A stretch of DNA of 64,000 nt, from assembly GCA_965221845.1 (NCBI GenBank), contig OZ244919.1:2480001-2544000 (forward strand), written 5' to 3'. The notes under the pieces are model-generated. The model saw nothing but the letters and a program-made list of their open reading frames with translations. It was not told where the DNA came from and did no database searches. The DNA comes from JAJEFO01 sp965221845 (GTDB lineage Bacteria > Pseudomonadota > Alphaproteobacteria > Rhodobacterales > Rhodobacteraceae). A program made the position numbers and the translations under genes. Positions 50,879 to 59,232 of this stretch are shown piece by piece (position 1 is the stretch's first letter; each line of letters begins with the position of its first letter).

Positions 50879-53299
50879 CTATTGCCGTCCGTCCGTCCTT
50901 GCCTGCGTCCGCAGCACGCCGCCCGAGGCTTTCGAGACCTTCTCGACGACGGCCTTCCCGACCGCGTCTATCTCCTCATCGGTCAGGGTTCGCTCCCGCG
51001 GCTGCAGCCGCACCGTGATGGCAAGCGACTTCTTGCCCTCGCCGAGGCTCCCGTCCGCGAATTCGTCGAAAACCCTCACCTCCTCGACAAGGGACCTGTC
51101 CGCGCCTGCGGCCGCGTTCACGACGCTTGCCGCCTCGACGCCCGAATCGAGCACGAACGCAAAGTCGCGCTCCACCGCCTGCAGGTCGCTGACCTGCAGG
51201 GCGGCGCGCGGGCCGCCCCTTGCACGCGCCTCCGGCACGGCCGAGAGATGAATCGCGAATCCGACGGCACGCCCCTTGACGTCCAGCCTGCGCAGCACCT
51301 TGGGATGCAGCTCGCCGAACGCCGCAAGCGTGATCCTTGGTCCAAGCGTGATCCTCGCCGAGCGAGCCGGATGCCACCAGCTCTTGGCGCCGCGCGCAAG
51401 CTGCCCGCGAGCAGGCGCTCCGGCGGCGGCGAGAATCGCCTCCGCATCCGCGCGGGCGTCGAACACGTCGGCGTCCCGCCGCTCGCCATGCGGGTCCCTC
51501 TGGCCTGTCGCTCCGACGCGGATCCCCGCAATCAGCGTCTCGAACTCGTCCGGCTCGCCGCCATGGAATGCGACGCCGACCTCGAACAGGGCCATGCCGG
51601 AAAGGCCCCGCGCCTGGTTGCGCGCCGCCGCCTGCAGCAGCCCCGGGAACAGCGATGGCCGCATCTGGGTCATTTCGGACGATATGGGGTTCGCGACGCG
51701 ACGCGCCTCGTCGCCGCCCCCGAACAGCACGGCCGAAGCGCTGTCGATGAAGCTGTAGGTCACGCATTCGCTGTATCCGAGCGCCGCCGCCATCCGTCGC
51801 GAATCGCGCTCACGCTTCTGGAGCGGCGTCAGGATCGGCTTCGGCACGCCGGGCGCCGGTCTCGGCATGGGTCTCGGCTGGAGATTCGCCAGCGACGCGA
51901 TTCGCGCCACCTCCTCGACCAGATCCGCCTCTCCCTGCACGTCCGGACGCCAGGAAGGCGGACTCGCCATGTCGCCGTCCAGCGTGAATCCAAGGGCCTC
52001 CAGCGTCGCCCGCTGCTCCCCGGCCGGAATGTCCATGCCGACGAGCGAGGCGCAGCGGGCGGGATCCATGCGATAGGCACGGGTCGTGCAGGGCGCGGCG
52101 CCATCCTCGACGACATGGGACGCCTCGCCGCCGCAAATCTCCAGGATCATCGACGTGGCCGCCTCCAGGCCCGGCAGGGTGAACCCAGGGTCCACCCCCC
52201 TTTCAAAGCGGTGTCTCGCGTCCGTGCTGATCTTCAGCCTGCGACCCGCATGCGCGACCGTCACGGGATCCCAGTAGGCGCTTTCGACGAAGACATTGAC
52301 GGTGCCTCCGGTCACGCCCGTTTCGTCGCCGCCCATGACGCCTGCGATGCTTTCAGGCCCGCGCCCGTCGGCGATGACCATCATGCCCCTCTCCAGGGCA
52401 TGGGTCTTCTGGTCCAGGCCGCGTATCCGCTCGCCGGCACCTGCCCGACGCACACGGAGGTTTCCCACGACCCTGTCGGCATCGAAGACATGGAGCGGCC
52501 GGTTGCGGTCGTAGGTCAGGAAGTTCGTGACATCGACCAGCGCCGAGACCGGGCGCAACCCGATGGACCGCAGCCTTCTCTGCAGCCATGCCGGCGACGG
52601 CCCGTTCCTGACGCCACGGATCACGCGGCCGGCAAAATGGGGGTTGCCGTCCGTCGTGTCGCTGTCGATCGAGACGCTGATCGGCGACTCGAACGTGCCG
52701 GGCACCGGCGTGACCGGCCTGTCGACCCGTGTCCCAAGGCCGCGCGCCGCCAGGTCGCGGGCAATCCCCTCGACGCCCAGCGCATCCGGCCGGTTCGGCG
52801 TGACGGCTATCTCGATCACCGGATCGACCCTGGACGGGTCGTTGGCGGCCAGCCAGTCGGCGAAGCGCTCTCCCACCTTGCCCGACGGCAGCTCGATGAT
52901 CCCGTCATGCTCGTCGGAGATCTCCATCTCGCGCTCGGAGCACATCATGCCGTGGCTTTCCACGCCCCTGATCTTCCCGACCTTGATGGTGGTGTCGATG
53001 CCCGGAACGTGGGTTCCGGGATGCGCCACAACGACCGTGATCCCTTGCCGCGCATTCGGCGCGCCGCAGACGATCCGCTTGACGCCCCGGTCGGTTTCGA
53101 CCTCGCAGACACGCAGCCTGTCGGCGTCCGGATGCCTTTCGGCCTCCAGGATCCTGCCAAGCGTGAATTCCCGCAGCCGGCCGGCGGGATTGACGACCTC
53201 CTCGACCTCGAGGCCGATGTCGGTCAGGGTCTCGGCGATCTCGTCGACCGTCGCGGCGGTTTCGAGATGTTCCTTCAGCCAGGCGATCGTGAACTTCAT
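50879..53299 (-). CDS. pheT: Phenylalanine--tRNA ligase beta subunit
   Basis: The 806-aa subunit has MKFTIAWLKEHLETAATVDE at the N-terminus, the tRNA-binding EMAP-like domain (LGRILEAERHPDADRLRVCEV, VVVAHPGTHVPG), B3/B4 editing domains with LRPVSALVDVTNFLTYDRNRPLHVFDAD, the B5 domain and the C-terminal anticodon-binding FDX-ACB domain (QAVERDFAFVLD, LVEEVRVFDEF, LTDEEIDAVGKAVVEKVSK). ATG 53299 follows GAGGGGAAC; an upstream extension was rejected. It lies 112 bp after pheS. Confidence 0.96.
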   Translation of the reverse strand: MKFTIAWLKEHLETAATVDEIAETLTDIGLEVEEVVNPAGRLREFTLGRILEAERHPDADRLRVCEVETDRGVKRIVCGAPNARQGITVVVAHPGTHVPGIDTTIKVGKIRGVESHGMMCSEREMEISDEHDGIIELPSGKVGERFADWLAANDPSRVDPVIEIAVTPNRPDALGVEGIARDLAARGLGTRVDRPVTPVPGTFESPISVSIDSDTTDGNPHFAGRVIRGVRNGPSPAWLQRRLRSIGLRPVSALVDVTNFLTYDRNRPLHVFDADRVVGNLRVRRAGAGERIRGLDQKTHALERGMMVIADGRGPESIAGVMGGDETGVTGGTVNVFVESAYWDPVTVAHAGRRLKISTDARHRFERGVDPGFTLPGLEAATSMILEICGGEASHVVEDGAAPCTTRAYRMDPARCASLVGMDIPAGEQRATLEALGFTLDGDMASPPSWRPDVQGEADLVEEVARIASLANLQPRPMPRPAPGVPKPILTPLQKRERDSRRMAAALGYSECVTYSFIDSASAVLFGGGDEARRVANPISSEMTQMRPSLFPGLLQAAARNQARGLSGMALFEVGVAFHGGEPDEFETLIAGIRVGATGQRDPHGERRDADVFDARADAEAILAAAGAPARGQLARGAKSWWHPARSARITLGPRITLAAFGELHPKVLRRLDVKGRAVGFAIHLSAVPEARARGGPRAALQVSDLQAVERDFAFVLDSGVEAASVVNAAAGADRSLVEEVRVFDEFADGSLGEGKKSLAITVRLQPRERTLTDEEIDAVGKAVVEKVSKASGGVLRTQARTDGRQ

Positions 53300-53411
53300 C
53301 GCGTTCCCCTCGCGGCGGCGCCGGCCCCTTCGGGCGGCCGTGCCCGGGCGGGCCTCGCCGGACGGCATCCGGCGCCGTCCGGCGCCGGCATCTCGGCCAT
53401 GACGCCGGGCG

Positions 53412-54479
53412 TCACTGCAGCCCTCCGTGCAGCGTGGGCACGTCGTGCGGGGCGAAGCCGTAGTGCCTCAGCCACCGCAGGTCGGACTCGAAGAAGGCCC
53501 GGAGGTCGGGAATGCCGTATTTCAGCATCGCCAGCCGATCGATTCCCATGCCGAACGCGAACCCCTGCCATTTCGAAGGGTCGATCCCGCCCGCCTCCAG
53601 GACCTTGGGATGCACCATGCCGGACCCCAGGACCTCCAGCCAGCCGTCGCCCTCGCCCACCTTCACCGCCCCGCCCTCCCAGGCGCACTGGATGTCGACT
53701 TCGGCCGAGGGCTCGGTGAAGGGGAAGTGCGAGGCGCGGAAACGGGTCTTCACGGCCTTGCCGAAAAAGGCCGAGAGGAACTCCTCCAGCACCCATTTCA
53801 GGTTGGCCATCGAAAGGCCGCCATCAACCGCGAGACCCTCGACCTGATGGAACATCGGCGTGTGCGTCTGGTCGTAGTCGGCCCTGTAGACCCGCCCCGG
53901 ACAGATTGCGCGAAGCGGCGCCCCGCGTTCCTGCATCGCGCGCACCTGAACGGGCGAGGTATGCGTCCTCAGCACATGCGGCCGCCGGCCGCCATCCTCC
54001 GTCCGGGCCATGTAGAACGTGTCCATCTCGGTGCGCGCAGGATGGTGCTCGGGAATGTTCAGGGCGTCGAAGTTGTGCCAGTCGCTTTCGATCTGCGGAC
54101 CCTCCGCGACGGAAAACCCCATGTCGGCGAGGATCGCCGTCACCTCCTCGGTGACGCGGCTGACCGGGTGAATGCTGCCGAGCGGGCGCCGGCGCGGAGG
54201 CAGGGTGACGTCAAGCCATTCCTCCGGGAGGCGCGCATCGAGAGCCGCGTCTTCCAGCGCCGCCTTCCTGGCGGCGATCGCCCCGCCGATACGGTCCTTC
54301 AGGGCGTTGAGCGCCGGCCCCGCGACCTGCCGCTCCTCGGGCGCCATGTCACCGAGCGCGCGCAGCCTGAGCGACACCTCGCCCTTCCTGCCAAGAGCGG
54401 CGACGCGCAGCCTCTCGAGAGCGGCCTCGTCGGCCGCGCCGGCGATCTCGCCAAGGTACTTCTCTCTCAGGTCGTCCAT
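53412..54479 (-). CDS. pheS: Phenylalanine--tRNA ligase alpha subunit
   Basis: The 355-aa class II synthetase subunit has the N-terminal coiled coil, then HPVSRVTEEVTAILADMGFSVAEGPQIE, NIPEHHPARTEMDTFYM, motif 2 LRAICPGRVYRADYDQTHTPMFHQVEG and motif 3 GFAFGMGIDRLAMLKYGIPDLR. It charges tRNA-Phe together with PheT. It lies 123 bp downstream of rplT. Confidence 0.97.
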   Translation of the reverse strand: MDDLREKYLGEIAGAADEAALERLRVAALGRKGEVSLRLRALGDMAPEERQVAGPALNALKDRIGGAIAARKAALEDAALDARLPEEWLDVTLPPRRRPLGSIHPVSRVTEEVTAILADMGFSVAEGPQIESDWHNFDALNIPEHHPARTEMDTFYMARTEDGGRRPHVLRTHTSPVQVRAMQERGAPLRAICPGRVYRADYDQTHTPMFHQVEGLAVDGGLSMANLKWVLEEFLSAFFGKAVKTRFRASHFPFTEPSAEVDIQCAWEGGAVKVGEGDGWLEVLGSGMVHPKVLEAGGIDPSKWQGFAFGMGIDRLAMLKYGIPDLRAFFESDLRWLRHYGFAPHDVPTLHGGLQ

Positions 54480-54547
54480 GCGGACCCCCCCCTGATCCCT
54501 GCCCCGCCCTGCCAGCCTTCGGGACGCCCGGAGACAGGGGAAGCCGC

Positions 54548-54566
54548 CGGGCCCCGCAAGGGCCCG
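54548..54566 (-). promoter_or_regulatory. GC hairpin between rplT and pheS
   Basis: CGGGCCC (54548-54554) and GGGCCCG (54560-54566) form a 7-bp stem with a 5-nt loop in the 123-bp rplT-pheS gap. There is no T-run on the minus strand, so it may modulate readthrough or RNA stability more than terminate. pheST is attenuated in several bacteria, but no Phe-rich leader peptide is visible. Confidence 0.35.
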
Positions 54567-54602
54567 CGGCCCGGCCTGCTGCCGGCCCCGGAAGGGGGGC
54601 GT

Positions 54603-54965
54603 TCACGCGATGGCGGCCCTTGCCTTCTCCACGATGGCGCCAAAGGCCTCCGGTTCGTGCACGGCAAGATCGGCCAGGATCTTGCGGTCCACCTCCATTC
54701 CCGCGCGGGAAAGCCCGTTGATGAAGCGCGAATAGGTGAGCGCCTCGTCATGGGCCCGGACGGCGGCGTTGATCCTCTGGATCCAGAGCGCCCGGAAGCT
54801 GCGCTTGCGAGCCTTGCGGTCACGGGTCGCGTACTGGTTGGCCCTGTCGACGGCCTGCCGCGCGGCCTTGAACGTGCTCTTGCGGCGGCCGTAATAGCCC
54901 TTCGCGGCCTTGACCACCTTCCTGTGGCGGGCGCGGGAGGCCGCGCCCCCTCTTACGCGTGACAT
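54603..54965 (-). CDS. rplT: 50S ribosomal protein L20
   Basis: The 120-aa basic protein begins MSRVRGGAASRARHRKVVKA and contains GYYGRRKSTFKAARQAVDRA and SFRALWIQRINAAVRAHDEA, the canonical L20 sequence. It follows rpmI after 12 bp and precedes pheS. infC, often first in this operon, is absent from the window. Confidence 0.98.
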   Translation of the reverse strand: MSRVRGGAASRARHRKVVKAAKGYYGRRKSTFKAARQAVDRANQYATRDRKARKRSFRALWIQRINAAVRAHDEALTYSRFINGLSRAGMEVDRKILADLAVHEPEAFGAIVEKARAAIA

Positions 54966-54977
54966 GTCTGCGTCTCC

Positions 54978-55178
54978 TCAGCGGTCGTAGGGCATGTAGC
55001 GCTTGGCGAGCCTTTGGTCGGGCCCGCTCATCACGGTCGTGCCGCGTGCGTTGCGGATGAACTTGCTTGTTCGCTTGATCATGCCGTGGCGCTTTCCGGC
55101 CTGGGCGCTGATCACCTTTCCCGAGGCTGACACCTTGAAGCGCTTCTTGGCGCTCGACTTGGTCTTCATCTTGGGCAT
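54978..55178 (-). CDS. rpmI: 50S ribosomal protein L35
   Basis: The 66-aa protein reads MPKMKTKSSAKKRFKVSASG and ends RLAKRYMPYDR. ATG 55178 is chosen because the AGGAG (about 7 bases upstream) gives normal spacing; the ATG two codons earlier would abut the ribosome-binding site. Confidence 0.97.
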   Translation of the reverse strand: MPKMKTKSSAKKRFKVSASGKVISAQAGKRHGMIKRTSKFIRNARGTTVMSGPDQRLAKRYMPYDR

Positions 55179-55367
55179 TTCCATCTCCTGTCGGCGGCGG
55201 TCCGAAGCCCGCTCGGCATGCCACCCCGGCCGGCGGGCCGGCTGAGGCGTGCCGGATACAGGCCGCCACGGGCCCTGGCAAGGGAGAAAGCGCGCCGCCC
55301 GGCGCCATGCCGGGAGCGCACTCCCCGGCCTTCGCCGCTTCCCGCGGCCCGGCGGCCGAACCGGCCC

Positions 55368-56813
55368 TCAATCGGGATCCGCGGGAATGATCCTGCGCTC
55401 GTCGCAGGACGCGACGCGCAGGATGTTCGTTGTGCCGGGCTTTCCGAACGGAACGCCGGCGGTCACGACAAGGAAGTCGTCCGGAGACGCGAACCCTTCC
55501 GCCAGGGAGGCCCGCGCCGAGTTTATGACGGCCGTCTTGAAGCGGTCAACCTCGCTGGTGTGGCAGCAGTGCATGCCCCATGACAGGCAGAGCCGCCGGG
55601 CCGTGCGCATCCTGGAGGTCATGGCAATGACCGGGACATGGGGACGCTCGCGCGCCACCAGCAGCGCGGTCGTCCCGGACTCCGAGTAGCTGCAGATCAC
55701 CTTGATGTCGGCGGTTTCCGCGATCTCGCGCGCCGCCGAAACGATCCCGTCCGCGACGGACTTCTTGGGGCCGCCCCTGCTGGCGTCCACGATGTCGCGA
55801 TACGTGGGATCGCTCTCGACCTCGATCGCGACGTTGTTCATCGTCGACACCGCGTCGACCGGATAGGCCCCGACGGCGCTCTCGGCCGAGAGCATCACGG
55901 CATCGGCGCCTTCGTATATCGCGGCGGCGACGTCAGACACCTCGGCACGCGTCGGCATCGGGCTCTTGACCATCGATTCAAGCATCTGAGTCGCCACGAT
56001 CACCGGCTTCGCGGCCATCCGGCACTTCCGCACAAGGCGTTTCTGGATCGGCGGCACGTTCTGGACCGGCATTTCCACGCCGAGATCGCCCCTGGCAACC
56101 ATGATCCCGTCCGACGCTTCCAAGATGGAGTCGAAATCGCGCACCGCAGCCGGCTTCTCGACCTTGGTCATCAGCGCCGCACGGCCACGTGCCAGCTCGC
56201 GCGCCTCGCGGACGTCTTCGGCACGCTGAACGAACGACAGCGCGAGCCAGTCGACGCCAAGCTCGCACACGAACTCCAGATCCGACCTGTCCTTCTCCGA
56301 CAGGGCCGCAAGGGGCAGGATCGCGTCCGGAACGTTCACGCCCTTCCGGTCCGAGACCGTGCCGCCGGCCAGGACGGCGCAGTCGGCGAAGTCGGGGCCG
56401 TGCGCCTCGACCCTCATGCGGACCTGTCCGTCGTTGACAAGCAGCGTCGCCCCTCTCTCGATGGCTGCGAAGATCTCGCGATGGGGAAGCTGCACCCGGT
56501 CCGGCCCGCCGGGCTCGTCCGAGAGATCGAACCGGAACCTCTGGCCCTCCTCGAGATCGACGCCCCCGTTCGCGAAGGACCCCACCCGGAGCTTCGGCCC
56601 CTGGAGGTCGGCAAGGATCCCGATGGGCCGGCCCGTGTCCTTCTCGACCTCGCGAATGATCCCGTGCCTGGCCCTGATGTCGCCATGGTCCCCGTGACTG
56701 GTGTTCAGGCGGAACGTGTCGGCGCCGGCTTCGAACAGCTTGCGGATCATGCCGTAGGAGCTCGACGCCGGCCCCAGTGTCGCGACGATCTTGACGTTTC
56801 GGAGACGGCGCAT
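55368..56813 (-). CDS. pyk: Pyruvate kinase
   Basis: The 481-aa glycolytic enzyme has VKIVATLGPASSSYGMIRKL at the N-terminus, RLNTSHGD, the K/Mg site DLGVEMPVQNVPPIQKRLVR preceded by GIMVARGD, ATQMLESMVKSPMPTRAEVSDVAAAIYEGADAVMLS and the C-terminal domain with SGTTALLVARERP. ATG 56813 has AGGAG upstream; an in-frame extension to 57065 is antisense to the next gene. It is transcribed towards rpmI, 189 bp away. Confidence 0.96.
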   Translation of the reverse strand: MRRLRNVKIVATLGPASSSYGMIRKLFEAGADTFRLNTSHGDHGDIRARHGIIREVEKDTGRPIGILADLQGPKLRVGSFANGGVDLEEGQRFRFDLSDEPGGPDRVQLPHREIFAAIERGATLLVNDGQVRMRVEAHGPDFADCAVLAGGTVSDRKGVNVPDAILPLAALSEKDRSDLEFVCELGVDWLALSFVQRAEDVREARELARGRAALMTKVEKPAAVRDFDSILEASDGIMVARGDLGVEMPVQNVPPIQKRLVRKCRMAAKPVIVATQMLESMVKSPMPTRAEVSDVAAAIYEGADAVMLSAESAVGAYPVDAVSTMNNVAIEVESDPTYRDIVDASRGGPKKSVADGIVSAAREIAETADIKVICSYSESGTTALLVARERPHVPVIAMTSRMRTARRLCLSWGMHCCHTSEVDRFKTAVINSARASLAEGFASPDDFLVVTAGVPFGKPGTTNILRVASCDERRIIPADPD

Positions 56814-56910
56814 GAGGCACTCCTTCGGGACCGGGGGGATGTCCACTACTGCCGCAATTGCAGGCGCCTGACAACTGGCCAAAGGGCGGCGCGCGCGATA
56901 GGCTCCCGCC

Positions 56911-57675
56911 ATGCCGTTCGATCCCGGAGAATCGCCGGACCCGCCCGCCGTCACCGTCGTCGGCGAGTCGCGGCCTTCGCGATGGCTGGTGCTTTGCGAC
57001 CACGCCTCGAACGCCGTTCCGTCCTGGGTGGCGAACGGCGACCTCGGACTCTCCCGCGACGACATGGCACGTCACATCGCCTACGACGTGGGGGCGTCCG
57101 GGCTGGCCCTGAAGCTGGCGGAACGGCTGGACGCGCCCGCGGTTCTGGCCGGCTACTCGCGCCTGGTCATCGATCCGAACCGGGGCGAACGCGACCCGAC
57201 CCTTGTCATGCGGATATGCGACGGCACCGTCATCCCCGCCAACCGCGATGCGGGCGAGGCCGAAGCCGAGCTGCGCAAGGAGATGCTCTACCGTCCGTAC
57301 CACCGTGCCGTCGCGGCGACCGCGGCAAGGCGCCCGGACGCGGTCATCCTCTCGGTCCATTCGTTCACGCGGCGGTTGCGCGGCCGGGAGCCCCGCCCCT
57401 GGCACGTGACCGTGCTCTTTGGTGACGATGACCGCCTCTCGCTCCCCCTGCTGGCAGGGCTGCGTCGCGAAAGGGGGCTGGTGGTCGGCGCAAACCAGCC
57501 CTACAGCGGCAGGCTCGAGGGCGACACGATCGACAGGCATGCCGTGCGGCAAGGGCGGCAGAGCGCCCTGATCGAGATCCGCAACGACCTGATCGCCGGC
57601 GAGGGCGGCCAGGCGGAATGGGCCGACCGGCTCGCAGGCCTCCTTCCCGAGGCGCTGCGGACCGCGGAAGCGTGA
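56911..57675 (+). CDS. N-formylglutamate amidohydrolase family protein
   Basis: The 254-aa protein matches the HutG-like N-formylglutamate amidohydrolase family: LVLCDHASNAVPSWVANGDL near residue 30, MARHIAYDVGASGLALKLAE near 51, GYSRLVIDPNRGERDPTLV near 80, and ILSVHSFTRRLRGREPRPWH near 147. Some members hydrolyse N-formylglutamate in histidine degradation, but without hut genes nearby the substrate is open. It is divergent from pyk and 11 bp upstream of the DUF1244 gene. Confidence 0.88.
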   Translation: MPFDPGESPDPPAVTVVGESRPSRWLVLCDHASNAVPSWVANGDLGLSRDDMARHIAYDVGASGLALKLAERLDAPAVLAGYSRLVIDPNRGERDPTLVMRICDGTVIPANRDAGEAEAELRKEMLYRPYHRAVAATAARRPDAVILSVHSFTRRLRGREPRPWHVTVLFGDDDRLSLPLLAGLRRERGLVVGANQPYSGRLEGDTIDRHAVRQGRQSALIEIRNDLIAGEGGQAEWADRLAGLLPEALRTAEA

Positions 57676-57686
57676 GGAGAAGGCCG

Positions 57687-58007
57687 ATGGACGACAAGAC
57701 CCGCACCGACCTGGAGGCCGCCGCGTTCCGGCGGCTCCAGCGGCACCTGATGGAGGACCGCGTCGACGTTCAGAACATCGACCTCATGAACCTCGCCGGC
57801 TTTTGCCGGAACTGCCTTTCGCGCTGGTATCAGGAGGCGGCTGCCGAAAGGGGCGTGGAGATCTCGAAGGAGGATGCCCGCGAATCGTTCTACGGCATGC
57901 CCTACGACGCGTGGAAGGCAAGGCACCAGACCGAAGCGGCCGCAGGTCGGAGGGCCGCGTCCGAGCGGTCCCGCAAGCTTCATGACGACCGGAGCGGGAA
58001 CGCATGA
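57687..58007 (+). CDS. DUF1244 domain protein
   Basis: The 106-aa protein carries RLQRHLMEDRVDVQNIDLMN followed by LAGFCRNCLSRWYQEAAAERG and ESFYGMPYDAWKARHQTEA, the conserved core of DUF1244 (two Cys in F-C-R-N-C). Function unknown. ATG 57687 has GAGGAGAAGG upstream. It is probably co-transcribed with the amidohydrolase-like gene. Confidence 0.88.
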   Translation: MDDKTRTDLEAAAFRRLQRHLMEDRVDVQNIDLMNLAGFCRNCLSRWYQEAAAERGVEISKEDARESFYGMPYDAWKARHQTEAAAGRRAASERSRKLHDDRSGNA

Positions 58008-58059
58008 TTCGGTTCTTGGCGAAGGCCAGGGCCGCCCGGTTGCGGATCCGGCCATGACG

Positions 58060-58085
58060 TTCCCGGCCGGCGACGCCGGCGGGAA
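58060..58085 (+). terminator. Candidate terminator hairpin after the DUF1244 gene
   Basis: TTCCC-G-GCCGGC (58060-58071), loop GAC, GCCGGC-GGGAA (58075-58085): an 11-bp stem with one bulged G. No T-run follows, so termination would be atypical; a C9 run comes about 20 bp later. Confidence 0.35.
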
Positions 58086-58190
58086 ACGGCTCCCGCGCGG
58101 TGCAGCCCCCCCCCTTCCGGAACGCGAACGGCCGCCCTTCGCGCACGCCGGTCCGGAACGGGTCCGAACGCCCTTGACGGGCCGCCGCAC

Positions 58191-58206
58191 GTGAAGCAAG
58201 TTTCAC
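58191..58206. promoter_or_regulatory. Candidate operator upstream of the SorC-type regulator
   Basis: GTGAA (58191-58195) and TTCAC (58202-58206) form an inverted repeat with a 6-bp centre, followed by TGAAA (58211). A TTGACA lies at 58219. The position, about 40-50 bp before the regulator start, would suit autoregulation by a SorC-type protein. Confidence 0.3.
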
Positions 58207-58242
58207 CTGCTGAAAGAATTGACAGGGCGGACCCGACCGGCA

Positions 58243-59196
58243 ATGCGTGACACGACGCAGTGGGAGAGCGAAGACAGCTTGGCGATTCGCGCGGCATGGC
58301 TTCACTACGTGGGCGGAATGACGCAGGCATCCGTCGCCGAGAAGCTCGGAGTGGCCGCCGTCAAGGCGCATCGGCTGATCACGCGAGCCAGCCGATCAGG
58401 CGCGGTGAAGGTCACGATCAACAGCGGGATCTCGGAATGCCTCGCGTTGGAAGGCGAATTGTCCGAGATCTACGGACTTCGCCAGTGCGAGGTCGCGCCG
58501 GACCTGCACGAAGGCGGCCTGCCGCTTCGCGCGCTCGGCATTGCGGGCGCGGCATGCCTGCGGCGCGAACTGGAGAGCGGACGGCACGCGTTCATCGGCG
58601 TCGGACACGGCCGGACGCTGGCGGCTGCCGTTCGCCAGCTGCCCCGTCTCGACGTGGAACGGACCAGGTTCGTCTCGCTTCTGGGCGGACTGACGCGCAA
58701 CTACGCGACCAATCCGCATGACGTGATGCATCACCTCGCCGACAAGACCGGCGCGACGGCCTACTTCATGCCGGTCCCCTTCTTCGCCAATTCCGCCGAA
58801 GACCGCGAGGTCTTCCTTGCGCAGCGCGGCGTCCGCGAGGTCATGGGGCTTGCGGCGAGATCGCGGCTCAGTTTCGTGGGAATCGGCACCGCGATGCCGG
58901 AGGCGTCGCTTGTCTCCAGCGGCATGATCGAGACTGGCGAAATCGCCGACGTCAAGGCGAAGGGCGGCGTCGGCGAATGTCTCGGCCAGTTCTTCGACCC
59001 TGACGGAAATGCCATCGAGACGGCCCTGACAGCGCGCACGCTGTCCGTCGCGCTGTCCGATCTACAAGATTGCAGGATTGTCGCCGTTGCCGGCGGCACC
59101 GACAAGATCGGCGCGATCCGGTCTGTCCTGATGAGCGGTCGGGTGAAGGCGCTCATCACCGACGAGCGCACCGCCAATGCGCTGGCCAAGAAGTAA
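58243..59196 (+). CDS. Sugar-binding transcriptional regulator, SorC/DeoR type
   Basis: The 317-aa protein has an N-terminal HTH (LAIRAAWLHYVGGMTQASVAEKLGVAAVKAHRLITRA, about residues 9-48) and a C-terminal sugar-binding SorC domain with GVGHGRTLAAAVRQLP, VSLLGGLTRNYATNPHDVMH and VAVAGGTDKIGAIRSVL. SorC regulators such as EryD sense sugar phosphates or polyols. ATG 58243 was taken; the TTG upstream at 58219 is less likely. It lies 36 bp before the binding-protein gene of the second ABC system and is its probable regulator. Confidence 0.9.
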   Translation: MRDTTQWESEDSLAIRAAWLHYVGGMTQASVAEKLGVAAVKAHRLITRASRSGAVKVTINSGISECLALEGELSEIYGLRQCEVAPDLHEGGLPLRALGIAGAACLRRELESGRHAFIGVGHGRTLAAAVRQLPRLDVERTRFVSLLGGLTRNYATNPHDVMHHLADKTGATAYFMPVPFFANSAEDREVFLAQRGVREVMGLAARSRLSFVGIGTAMPEASLVSSGMIETGEIADVKAKGGVGECLGQFFDPDGNAIETALTARTLSVALSDLQDCRIVAVAGGTDKIGAIRSVLMSGRVKALITDERTANALAKK

Positions 59197-59232
59197 CCCG
59201 TCCTGGCAGGACACCAACGGGAGGACTCCCAA

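Noticed and set aside
50882..53719. 945-codon open frame on the plus strand
   Set aside because: It is fully antisense to pheT and the start of pheS; composition is Arg/Pro/Gly/His-rich with no family motifs, a typical high-GC shadow.
58099..58108. Run of nine C as a phase-variable switch
   Set aside because: It lies in an intergenic gap, not within a reading frame or between plausible promoter boxes; no evidence of function.
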